Source: Streptomyces sp. RKND-216 (GTDB lineage: Bacteria; Actinomycetota; Actinomycetes; Streptomycetales; Streptomycetaceae). Taken from it: DNA of 64,000 nucleotides. Position 1 is the first letter of the stretch; every line of letters starts with the position of its first letter. Both the position numbers and the translations under genes were made by a program. The notes below the pieces were generated by a model. The model saw only the letters and a list, made by a program, of their open reading frames with translations, did no database searches and had not been told where the DNA came from. Where the stretch lies: contig NZ_SSBQ01000002.1 of assembly GCF_004795255.1 (NCBI RefSeq), positions 4,060,001 through 4,124,000 on the forward strand. The letters are read 5' to 3'. Positions 44,651 through 56,600 of the stretch are shown piece after piece.

Positions 44651-47600
44651 ATGACGGATTCCTCCTCCGCCGCCAAGGTCGTCGATGCCCTGCGCAAAGC
44701 GTTGCGGGACAACGAACAGCTGAAGAAGCGCAACCAGCAGCTGGAACAGCACGGCCGCGACCCGATCGCGATCGTCGGCATGGGCTGCCGGCTGCCCGGA
44801 GGCGCCGACAGCCCCGAGAAGCTGTGGGACCTGCTGGCCGACGGCGGCGACGCCGTCACCTCCTTCCCCGACCGCCCGGGCTGGGAACTCGACTCCCTCG
44901 TCGACCGCGACGCCGAGCGGAGCGGCACCACCTACGTCAGCCGCGGCGGTTTCCTGCACGACGCCGACCTGTTCGACGCGGGCTTCTTCGGCATCAGCCC
45001 GCGCGAGGCCGTCGCCATGGACCCGCAGCAGCGGCTGCTGCTGGAGGTCGCCTGGGAGACGCTCGAACACGCCCGCATCTCACCCGCGTCCCTCCGCGGC
45101 ACCGCCACCGGCGTGTTCGCGGCGGCCACCGGCCAGGACTACGGGCCCATGGTGAGCCGGTCCGGCATGGAGACCGACGGCTTCCTGGCGACCGGCAGCG
45201 CCGGCAGCATCGCCTCCGGCCGCATCTCCTACACCCTCGGCCTGGAGGGCCCGGCCGTCACCCTGGACACCGGCTGCTCCTCCACGCTGGTCGCGCTCCA
45301 CCTCGCGGTCAAGTCGCTGCGTTCGGGGGAGTGCTCCCTCGCCCTGGCCGGCGGCGCCACCCTCATGGCCAGTCCCGCCACCTTCAGCGAGTTCAGCGCG
45401 CAGAAGGGCCTCGCCCCCGACGGCCGCTGCAAGCCGTTCTCCGACGACGCCGACGGCACGGCCTGGGGCGAGGGCGTCGGCATGCTGCTCGTCGAACGGC
45501 TCTCCGACGCGCGGCGCAACGGGCACCGCGTGCTCGCGGTCGTCCGTGGCACGGCGGTCAACCAGGACGGCGCGTCCAACGGCCTGACGGCGCCGAACGG
45601 CGTCTCGCAGCAGCGGGTGATCCGGGAGGCGCTCGGCAACGCGGGCCTCACCCCGGCCGACGTGGACCTCGTGGAGGCGCACGGCACGGGCACCACGCTG
45701 GGCGACCCGATCGAGGCAGAGGCCCTGCTCGCCGCCTACGGCCAGGACCGCCCGGAGGGGCGGCCGCTGTGGGTCGGCTCGGTCAAGTCGAACCTCGCCC
45801 ACACCCAGGGCGCGGCGGGCGCGGCGGGCATCATCAAGAGCATCCTCGCGATGCGGCACGGCGTGATGCCCAAGTCGCTGCACGTCGGCACCCCTTCGAC
45901 CCACGTCGACTGGTCGGCGGGCGCGGTGGAACTGCTGGCGGAGGAGCGTGTCTGGACGCGTGAGGACGACCGCCCGCGCCGCGCCGGGGTCTCGTCCTTC
46001 GGTATGAGCGGCACCAACGCGCACGTGATCCTGGAAGAGCCCCCGGCGGAGACGCCTGCGGACGAGCCCGGCGACATCCCCGCGGCGCTGCCGTGGCTGG
46101 TGTCGGCGCGTAGTGCGGCGGGTTTGCGGGGTCAGGCGGCGGCGTTGGTGCCGTTGGCGGGTGGTGACCTCGACCGTGCCGCGGTGGGTTGGTCGTTGCT
46201 GTCGACGCGTGCGGTGCTGGAGCACCGTGCGGTGGTGACGGGTGATTTCGGGGCGGGGCTTGCGGCTCTGGCGGGGGGTGAGCCTGCGGACAATGTGGTT
46301 GCGGGTGTGTCGGGGCCTGTGGGGCGGACGGCGTTTGTGTTTCCGGGTCAGGGTGCGCAGTGGGTCGGTATGGGTGCCGCTCTGCTGGATGCTTCGCCGG
46401 TGTTCGCTGGGTCGGTTGCTGCGTGTGAGGCGGCGATGTCGGGGTATGTGGACTGGTCGCTGGCGGCTGTGTTGCGGGGTGAGGAGGGGGCGCCGTCGCT
46501 GGAGCGGGTGGATGTGGTGCAGCCTGCGTCGTTTGCGGTGATGGTGTCTGTTGCGGCGTTGTGGCGGTCTTTTGGTGTGGAGCCGCAGGCGGTGATCGGG
46601 CATTCGCAGGGTGAGATCGCTGCTGCGTGTGTGGCGGGGATTTTGTCGCTGGAGGATGCGGCGCGGGTGGTGTGTCTGCGGAGCAGGGCGATCGCGGAGG
46701 TCGCGGGCTCGGGTGGCATGGCGTCCGTTGCTGTGTCGGTGGAGCGGGCGGAGGAGTTGATTGCTCGGTTCGAGGGCCGTGTCTCGGTGGCTGCGGTCAA
46801 CGGGCCTTCGCAGGTGGTGGTTTCGGGCGAGGCTGCGGCTCTGGATGAGCTGGGTGCGGTCTGTGAGCGTGAAGAGGTGCGGTTCCGCCGGGTGGCGGTG
46901 GACTATGCGTCGCATTCGGTGGCGATGGAGGAGCTGCGCGAGACCCTGGCGACTGCCTTGGCTGGTGTGACGCCGCAGGCGGGCAGTGTGCCGTTGATGT
47001 CGACGGTGTCGGCGGAGTTGGTGGATCCGCTCAGCATGGATGCGGGGTACTGGTTCACGAATCTGCGGCAGCGGGTTCGGTTCTCCGAGGGTGTGGCGAA
47101 GTTGGCCTCGGAGGGTTTTGGTGTGTTCGCGGAGATGTCGTCGCATCCGGTGATGACCTCGGCGGTCGAGGCGACGGTGGACGCCATGGGTGGTGAACCC
47201 GTTGTGGTGACGGGGTCGTTGCGTCGTGAGGACGGTGGTCTGGACCGGTTCCTCGCCGGGCTCGCCGCGATCTGGGTGCGTGGGGCGCATGTGGACTGGT
47301 CGGTTGCCTTCGGCGACACTCCGCCGCCGACCGTTGACCTGCCCACCTACGCCTTCCAGCGCCAGTCGTACTGGCCGACGTTCGCCACGAGGGAGGACGT
47401 CTCCGGCTCCGAGGGCGGCGGTAGCGTCGTGGACGCCGAGTTCTGGGCCGCCGTCCAGCGCGGCGACGCCGCAGCGCTCGCGACGGCGCTCGACACCGAC
47501 ACCTCCGTCCTCGATCCGCTGATGCCGGCCCTCGCGGGCTGGCACCGGCAGCAGCAGGAGCAGAACACCACCGACGGCTGGCGCTACGAGGTGAAGTGGC

Positions 47601-50600
47601 GGCCGCGAGGCCGCATCGACGCCGCTCCGGCCCTCTCCGGTACCTGGCTCGTCGCACTGCCCGCTGTCGTGGCGGACTCCGCGCACGCCGTCGCCGTGAC
47701 GGACGCGCTCGCCGCACACGGCGCAGACGTGCACACCCTCACGCTCCCCGACGAGGAGGCCGCCGACCGCGAGGTGCTCGCCTCGCGCCTGCGGGACGTG
47801 CCCGAGCTCGTAGGCGTGCTCTGTCTCAGCGCCCTGGACGAACGGCCCCACCCCGTCTCGCCCGCCACCGCTACGGGGCTCGCCGGCCTGCTGGCGCTCG
47901 TCCAGGCACTCGGCGACGCCGACGTGGACGCACCCCTGTGGATCGCCACCTCCGGCGCCGTCGGCATCGGCCCGTCCGACCCGCAGCGCAGCCGCGTCCA
48001 GGCTGCCGTCTGGGGATTCGGCCGCGTCGTCGGCCTCGAACACCCGGAACGCTGGGGCGGCCTGGTGGACCTGCCCGCGCGGCTGGACGGACGGGGCGCG
48101 GAACGGCTCGCGGCGCTGCTGGCCGACGGGGGAGAGGACCAGATCGCGCTGCGTGATTCCGGGGCCTTCGTGCGCCGGCTGGTGCACGCCCGGCCCGCCG
48201 CCCGCGGCACCTCCCGCACGTGGCAGCCGCACGGCACGGTCCTCGTCACCGGCGGAACCGGCGGCATCGGTTCCGCAGCCGCCCGCTGGCTCGCCCACCA
48301 GGGCGTCGACCACCTCGTCCTCACCGGCCGACGCGGTGCGGAGGCCCCCGGCGCGGCCGAACTCCAGGCGGAGCTTGCCGAACTCGGCGTCGGTGTCACG
48401 CTCGTCGCGTGCGACGTCGCCGACCGCGACGCGCTCGCGGGCGCCCTCGACGCCGTGCCCGACGCACACCCGCTGACCGCCGTCCTGCACGCCGCGGGCG
48501 TGGGCCAGTTCCAGCAGCTCGCCGACACCGGCCTGAGCGACCTGAGCGACGTCCTGCGGGCCAAGGTGCTGGGGGCGCTCCACCTCGACGACCTGCTCGG
48601 CGACCGCGACCTCGACGCGTTCGTGCTCTTCTCCTCCAACGCGGGCGTCTGGGGCAGCGGCGGGCAGGCCGCGTACGCCGCCGCGAACGCCTTCCTCGAC
48701 GCTTTCGCCGAGGACCGGCGCCTCCGCGGGCGCACGGCCACCTCCGTGGCCTGGGGCGCCTGGGGTGAAACGGGCATGGCGGCCGACGCCGGCATGGCGC
48801 AGCACCTCCAGGCCCGCGGCATCCTGTCGATGGAACCGGAACTCGCCCTCGCCGCACTGCGCGGCGCCGTCGAGCGGGACGAGACCTGCGCGGTCGTCGC
48901 CGACATGGACTGGGCACGCTTCGCCAAGGGGTTCACCGCCGCCCGCCCCCGACCGCTGCTGAACGAACTGCCCGCGGTCCAGCTGGCCCAGGAGCCCGAG
49001 CACGGTCCCGCCGGGGCGGCCGACGAGGACGGCGGTGTGCTGCGCAGCCGCCTCGGCGGCCGGTCGCCGGCCGAACAGCTCCGCGAACTGGTGGGCCTGG
49101 TGCGCACGCACGCCGCCGCCGTGCTGGGCCACGCCGACGCGGGCGGCATCGAGGACGGCCGCGCGTTCCGCGAACTCGGCTTCGACTCGCTGACCGCTGT
49201 CGAACTGCGCAACCGGCTCAGCTCCGTGACCGGCCTGCGGCTGCCCGCCACGCTGGTGTTCGACCACGCCCAGCCGCGCCGGCTCGCCGCCCACCTCCGC
49301 GACGAGCTGTTCGGCGGGGACGCATCGGAGGACGTCGTCGCCGGACAGGTCTCCGCCGCCGACGAGCCCCTCGCCATCGTCGGCATGAGCTGCCGGTTCC
49401 CCGGCGACGTGCGGTCGCCCGACGACCTGTGGCGCCTGCTCGAACGGGGCGGCGACGCCCTGTCGCCACTTCCTGCCGACCGCGGCTGGCCGACGGCCGT
49501 CGGCGGCGTGCGCGAGGGCGGTTTCGTGGATGACGCGTCCGGCTTCGACGCCGCGTTCTTCGGCATGAGCCCCCGCGAGGCGCTGGCGACGGACCCGCAG
49601 CAGCGTCTGTTGCTGGAAGCCTCCTGGGAGGCCCTGGAGCACGCCGGAATCAACCCCGCATCGCTGCGCTCCACCCCGACCGGCGTTTTCGTGGGCTGCA
49701 ACAACATGGGGTACGGCGGTGGGCCGGACATCCCCGAGGACGTGCAGGGCCACCTCCTGATCGGCAACGCCACCAGCGTCGTCTCCGGCCGCGTCGCCTA
49801 CACCCTCGGCCTGGAAGGGCCCGCCGTCACGCTGGACACGGCGTGCTCCTCGTCGCTGGTCGCACTGCACTGGGCGGCCCGTTCGCTCAACTCCGGCGAG
49901 TCCTCCATGGCGCTGGTCGGCGGTGTCGCGGTGATGGCGACTCCGGGCAGCTTCACCGAGTTCGGCCGCCAGGGCGGACTGGCCGGCGACGGCCGGTGCA
50001 AGGCGTTCTCCGACGACGCCGACGGCACCGGCTGGGGTGAGGGCGTCGGGATCCTCGTGCTGGAACGGCTCTCCGACGCCCGCAGGAACGGCCACCGGGT
50101 GCTGGCCGTCGTCAAGGGCTCCGCGATCAACCAGGACGGCGCCTCCAACGGTCTGGCCTCGCCGAGCGGTCCCGCGCAGCAGCGGGTCATCCGGCAGGCG
50201 CTGGCCAACGCGGGCGTGACCGCCGCCGAGGTGGACCTCGTGGAGGCGCACGGCACGGGCACCTCGCTGGGCGACCCGATCGAGGCGCACGCCTTGCTCG
50301 CCACGTACGGGCAGGACCGGGAGGACGGCCGTCCCGCCTGGCTCGGCTCGGTCAAGTCCAACCTCGCGCACACCCAGGCCGCCGCGGGCGTGGCCGGGGT
50401 CATCAAGGCCGTGCTGGCGCTCCGCCACGGCGTCATGCCGAAGACCCTGTACGCGGACACCCCCTCGTCACAGGTGGACTGGTCGGCCGGAGCCGTGGAG
50501 CTGCTGACCGAGCCCCGACAGTGGGCACCGACCGGACGTCCTCGGCGCGCCGGTGTCTCCTCGTTCGGCATCAGCGGCACCAACGCGCACGTCATCGTGG

Positions 50601-53600
50601 AGGAGGCCCCTGCCGAGACCGGTGACGGCGCCCCTGCGGCGCCGCCCACCGGCGGGTCGGTGGAGCTGCCGCTCATTCCGCTGCCGGTGTCCGCCAAGAC
50701 CCCCACCGCGCTGGCTCGCCAGGGCGAACGGCTGCTCGCCGCCGTCCCGGACCGGCCGCCCCTCGACGTCGCGCTGTCCCTCGCCACCACCCGGGCCGGG
50801 CTGGACCGGCGCGCCGTGGTGCTGGGCGCCGATGCGGCCGGAATCCGCAGCGGGCTCGGTGCCCTGGCGGCCGGTGAAACGTCACCAGCCGTCGTCTCCG
50901 ACCGGACGCGTGCCGGGCTGACCGCCTTCGTGTTCTCCGGCCAGGGTGGTCAGCGTGCCGGCATGGGCCGTGAACTGGCCGCGGCCTTCCCGGTGTTCGA
51001 GGCCGCCCTGGACGAGGTGTGTGCGCACTTCGACGGCCTGCTGGACCGTCCGCTGCGCGAGGTGATGTTCGAGGACCCGGACGGCCTGCTGCGGCAGACG
51101 GGCTGGGCGCAGCCCGCGCTGTTCGCGGTCGAGGTGGCGCTGTTCCGCCTCGCCGAGTCCTGGGGCCTGGAACCGGACTACCTCGCCGGGCACTCCGTTG
51201 GCGAGCTGGCAGCCGCGCACGCGGCCGGGGTGTTGTCGCTGACGGACGCGTGCACGCTGGTCGCCGCCCGTGCGTCGCTGATGCAGGCGCTGCCGGAGGG
51301 CGGCGCCATGTGGGCGGTGCGCGCCACCCCGGAGGAGGTCGAACCGCACCTGGTGGAGGGAGTGTCGATCGCCGTGGTCAACGCGCCCGGCCAGGTCGTC
51401 GTGTCCGGGGCCCGCGAGGCCGTGGAGCAGGTCGCCGGAGCGCTGGGGGAGGGGCGGCAGTCGCGGTGGCTGGAGGTCAGCCACGCCTTCCACAGCCCCC
51501 TGATGGACCCGATGCTGGCGGACTTCGCCCGCGCCGCGGCGGAGATCGACCACCGGCGTCCGCGCCTCCCCGTCGTCTCCACGCTCACCGGCGAGCCGGT
51601 CGAGGAGTTCACCGCCGACTACTGGGTGGACCAGCTGCGCGGCACCGTCCGCTTCGCCGACGCCGCCGCACGGCTGGCGGACGAGGGCGTCATCCGGTTC
51701 CTCGAACTCGGACCCGACGCCGCCCTGGTCGGCGCCGTCGAGGAGACCTGCGCGGACGGCATCCTGGCGGTGCCGCTGCTGCGCCGTGACAAGCCCGAGC
51801 CGCACACCGCGATCACCGCCCTGGCCCGCCTGTGGGCGCACGGCGGCGATCCGGACTGGTCCGCGTTCTTCGCCCCCACCGGTGCCCGCGTCACCGACCT
51901 GCCCACCTACCCCTTCGAGCACCAGCCGTACTGGCTCAAAGGCTGGGCCTGGCAGGGCCCGGACCCTGCCGACGGCTGGCGCTACCGGGTCGACTGGCAG
52001 CCGGTCACCGCTGCCTCCGGCACCGGACCCGCCGGACGCCTGCTCGTGCTGTCCCAGGGAGACGACCCGGGGGCCCGCGCACTGGCCGACGCGCTCACCG
52101 CCCACGGCGCACAACCCGTGCCCGTCACCCTCGACCCGGCCGCGAGCCGGGAGGCGCTCACCGCGCTCCTCGCGGCGCACACCGGCGTTGACGGCGTCCT
52201 CTTCCTGTCCGGTCCCACGCGGAGCGGCGGACCGGACACCGCACCGGTCGAGGCCGCGGCCGACGTCGTCCGCGCCCTGGGCGACGCCGGGATCACCGCC
52301 CCGCTGTGGTGCGTCACCTGCGGCGCCGTCGCGACGACCCGCACCGACGCACCGCCGCGTCCCGAACTGGCCGCCGTCTGGGGCCTCGGACGGGTCGCCG
52401 GGCTCGAACACCCCGACCGCTGGGGTGGGCTCGCCGACCTGCCCGCCGACCCCACCCCGCAGGACCTCGACCGGCTGCTCGCCTTCGTCGCCTCCGGCGG
52501 TGAGGACCAGATCGCCGTACGTGCTGACGGGGTGTACGCCCGCCGCCTCGTGCGCGGTGACGCACCCGCGCAGGCCGAGGCCGACACGCCGCTGGCGCTG
52601 TCCGGCACCGTCCTGCTGACCGGCGGCACCGGCGCGCTGGGTGCCCACGTCGCCCGCTGGGCCGCCGAACACGGCACCGAGCACCTCGTGCTGCTCAGCC
52701 GTCGGGGCCCCGACGCCCCCGGCGCCGGCGCCCTGCGTGAGGAACTCGAGGCCGCCGGTGCCCGGGTGACGCTCGCCGCCTGCGACGCCGCCGACCGTGC
52801 CGCGCTCACCGCGCTGCTGGACCGGCTCGACGGCGACGGCGTCACCGTCGACGCCGTCGTCCACGCCGCCGGCGTCGTCGAGGACGCCCTGCTGCACACC
52901 ATGACCGCGGACCAGCTCGCTGCCATGTGGTCGGCCAAGGCCACGGCCGCCCGCCACCTGGACGAGCTGTTCACCGGACGCGACCTCTCCGCGTTCGTGC
53001 TGTTCTCCTCGCTGGCCGGTCTGCTGGGGTCGGTCGGTCAGGCCGGATACGCCGCCGCCAACGCCTACCTGGACGCGCTTGCCGAACGCCGCGCCGCCGA
53101 CGGCCTCCCGGCACTGTCCGTGGCCTGGGGCCCGTGGGCCGGCGACGGCATGGCCGCCGACGTCTCCGGCGAGGCGATGCGGCACAGCGGACTCGTGCCC
53201 ATGGCCCCGGAACCCGCCCTGGCCGCGCTCGGTCGGGCGCTCACCGGTCAGGACGCGCACACCGCCGTCGCGGACGCCGACTGGAACCGCGTGGCGGCCG
53301 GACGGGGCGCGGCCGGCCGCGCCCCGCTGCTGAACGCACTCCTCGACCCCGCCGACGCCGCCGACGGGGACGCGGCTACCGCGCCCGAGGAGATCGCCGC
53401 GCTGCGGCGCGAAGTGCGGGCACTGGCACCGGCCGCACGGCACTCCGCCGTGCTGGAGGCCGTCCGCACGGAAGCCGCGGCCGCCCTCGGCCACCCGTCG
53501 ATCGAGCCCGTGCAGCCCGACGCCCCGCTCTCCGACCTCGGCTTCGACTCGCTGCTCGCCCTCGACCTCCGCGGCCGCCTGATCGCCCTCACCGGCCTCG

Positions 53601-56600
53601 CGCTCCCGGCCACGCTGGCCTTCGACCACCCGACCGCGGAAGCGCTCGCCGGGCACCTGCTGGACGAGATGTGCGGCACGGACCCGGCCGAGGAGACCGC
53701 GCAGATCACCGTGCCGCGGCCGGCGGACGACGAGCCGCTGGCCGTCGTCAGCATGAGCTGCCGCTTCGCCGGCGGGCTGGAGACCCCCGAGGACCTGTGG
53801 CGGCTGCTGGCCGACGGCGCGGACGCCATCAGGGCGTTCCCGGAGGACCGCGGCTGGGACACCGCATCCCTCTACCACCCGGACCCGGACCACCCCGGCA
53901 CCTCCTACACCCGCGAGGGCGGATTCCTGCAGGGCGTCGCCGAGTTCGACGCCGAACTGTTCGGCATCAACCCGCGCGAAGCCCTGGCGATGGACCCGCA
54001 GCAGCGGCTGCTGATGGAGTGCTCCTGGGAGGCGTTCGAGCGGGCGGGCATCGACCCCCGCTCGGTGCGCGGCAGCCAGGTCGGCGTGTTCGCCGGCACC
54101 AACGGCCAGGACTATCCGGCCGCGTTGCACGAGTCCGACGAGAACGTCGCCGGCTACCTGGCCACGGGCAGCTCCGCCAGCGTGTTCTCCGGACGCGTGG
54201 CGTACGCCTTCGGCCTGGAGGGCCCGGCGGTCACCGTCGACACCGCGTGCTCGGCGTCCCTGGTGGCCCTGCACCTGGCAGCGCAGGCCCTGCGGTCCGG
54301 CGAGTGCGACGCCGCCCTCGTGGGCGGCGCCAGCGTGATGAGCACCCCGGGCGCTTTCCTGGAGTTCAGCCGTCAGCGCGCGCTGTCCCCCGACGGCCGG
54401 TGCAAGGCGTTCTCCGACGACGCCGACGGCACCGGCTGGGGCGAGGGCGCCGGCGTCGTGCTCGTGGAACGCCTGTCCGACGCCCGCCGCAAGGGCCACC
54501 CGGTGCTGGCCGTCCTGCGCGGCAGCGCCGTCAACCAGGACGGCGCCTCCAACGGGCTGACCGCTCCGAACGGCGCCGCCCAGCAGCGCGTCATCCGCAA
54601 GGCCCTGGCCGCCGCCGGACTCGGCACCGGCGACGTCGACGCGGTGGAGGCGCACGGCACCGGCACCACGCTGGGCGACCCCATCGAGGCCCAGGCCCTC
54701 CTGGCCACCTACGGCCGCGACCGCGCACCGGACCGCCCGTTGTGGCTGGGCTCGGTGAAGTCCAACCTGGGCCACACCCAGGCCGCCGCGGGTCTGGCCG
54801 GCGTCATCAAGATGGTGCTGGCGCTCCGGCACGGCACCCTGCCCCGGACCCTGCACGTGTCCGCGCCCAGCAGCCACGTGGACTGGGGCGACGGCACCGT
54901 CCGCCTGCTCACCGAGCAGCAGACCTGGCCCGCGTACGGGCGGCCGCGGCGCGCCGCCGTGTCCGCGTTCGGCGTCAGCGGCACCAACGCCCACGTCGTC
55001 CTCGAGGAGGCACCCGCGCCCGAACCGGTCGCGGCGCCCGCCGAGGAGCCCGTCGCGCCGGAGGGGAGCGCGACGGCCGGGGTCGCGCCGGCCGTTGTGC
55101 CGTGGACGGTGTCCGGCGCGACCCCCGAGGCCCTCGCCGCCCAGGCCGACCGCCTGCTGTCCGCCGCCACCGCCCGTGCCGGGCACTGGGACGTCGCCGA
55201 CGTCGCGCGGTCGCTGGCCGCCGGCCGGGCGGCCCTGGACCGGCGGGCCGTCGTCGTCGGCGCGGGCCACGACGAACTGGCCGCCGGACTCGCCGCCCTC
55301 GCGGCCGGCCGGGAGGCCCCGCAGGTCCTCACCGGAACCGCCGGCGCGCCCGGCAGGACCGTGTTCGTCTTCCCCGGCCAGGGCGCCCAGTGGGTCGGCA
55401 TGGCCACCGAACTCGCAGACGCCTCACCGGTGTTCGCCGCGAAGCTGGCCGACTGCGAGGCCGCGCTCGGCGAGTTCACCGACTGGTCGCTGAGCGAGGT
55501 GCTGCGCGGCGAGCCCGGCGCGCCGACGCTCGACCGCGTGGACGTCGTACAGCCCGCGCTGTTCGCCGTGATGGTGTCCCTCGCCGCGCTGTGGCGCTCC
55601 TCCGGGGTGCACCCGCACGCCGTGGTCGGCCACTCCCAGGGCGAGATCGCCGCCGCCTGCGTCGCCGGGGCGCTGTCCCTGCGCGACGCCGCCCGCATCG
55701 TCTGCCTCCGCAGCCAGGCCCTCACCGCGCTCGCCGGGGAGGGCGGCATGGCCTCGCTGATGCTCGCCGAGGAACCGGCCCGCGCACTCCTCGCCGGTTA
55801 CGAGGGACGCCTCTTCGTCGCCGCCGTCAACGGCCCGGGCTCCGTCGTCGTCTCCGGCGAGGCCGACGCCCTCGACCGGCTGCAGGGCGACTGTGCCGAG
55901 CGGGAGATCCGCATCCGCCGTATCCCGGTGGACTACGCGTCCCACTCGGCCCACGTCGACCGCATCCGCGAGGAGCTGGCCACCGCGCTGGCCCCGACCG
56001 TGGCCCGGCGGCCCGAGACCCCGATGCTGTCCACCGTCACCGGCACGTGGATCGAGGAGGGCGACGTCGACGCGGACTACTGGTTCCGCAACCTGCGGCA
56101 GCCCGTCCTGCTCCACCCCGCCGTCCGCGACCTGGCCGACCAGGGCCACCGCACGTACCTGGAGATGAGCCCGCACCCCGTCCTCACCGTGCCCGTCCAG
56201 GAAACCCTCGACGCTCTGGCCGTCACCGCCGGGCGGGTCTTCGTCGGCGGCTCGCTGCGCCGCGAGGAGGGCAGTCTGCGCCGCTTCACCATCTCGCTCG
56301 CCGAGGCGTACGTCACCGGCGTCGACGTCGACTGGACGGCCGTCCTCGGCGGCGTCCGCTCGACCCCGGTGGACCTGCCCACCTACGCCTTCCAGCGCCG
56401 CACCTTCTGGCCCGGCGCCGCCACCGCCACCGCCGACCCGGCCGGCGGCGCCGACCCGGTCGACGGCGCGTTCTGGAAGGACGTCGAGGGCGAGAACACC
56501 GAAGGTCTCGCCGACGCGCTCGGCCTCGCGCCGGACGCCCTCACCGACGTGCTGCCCGCGCTGGCCCGCTGGCGCCGCACCCGCCGGGACGCGGCCTCGC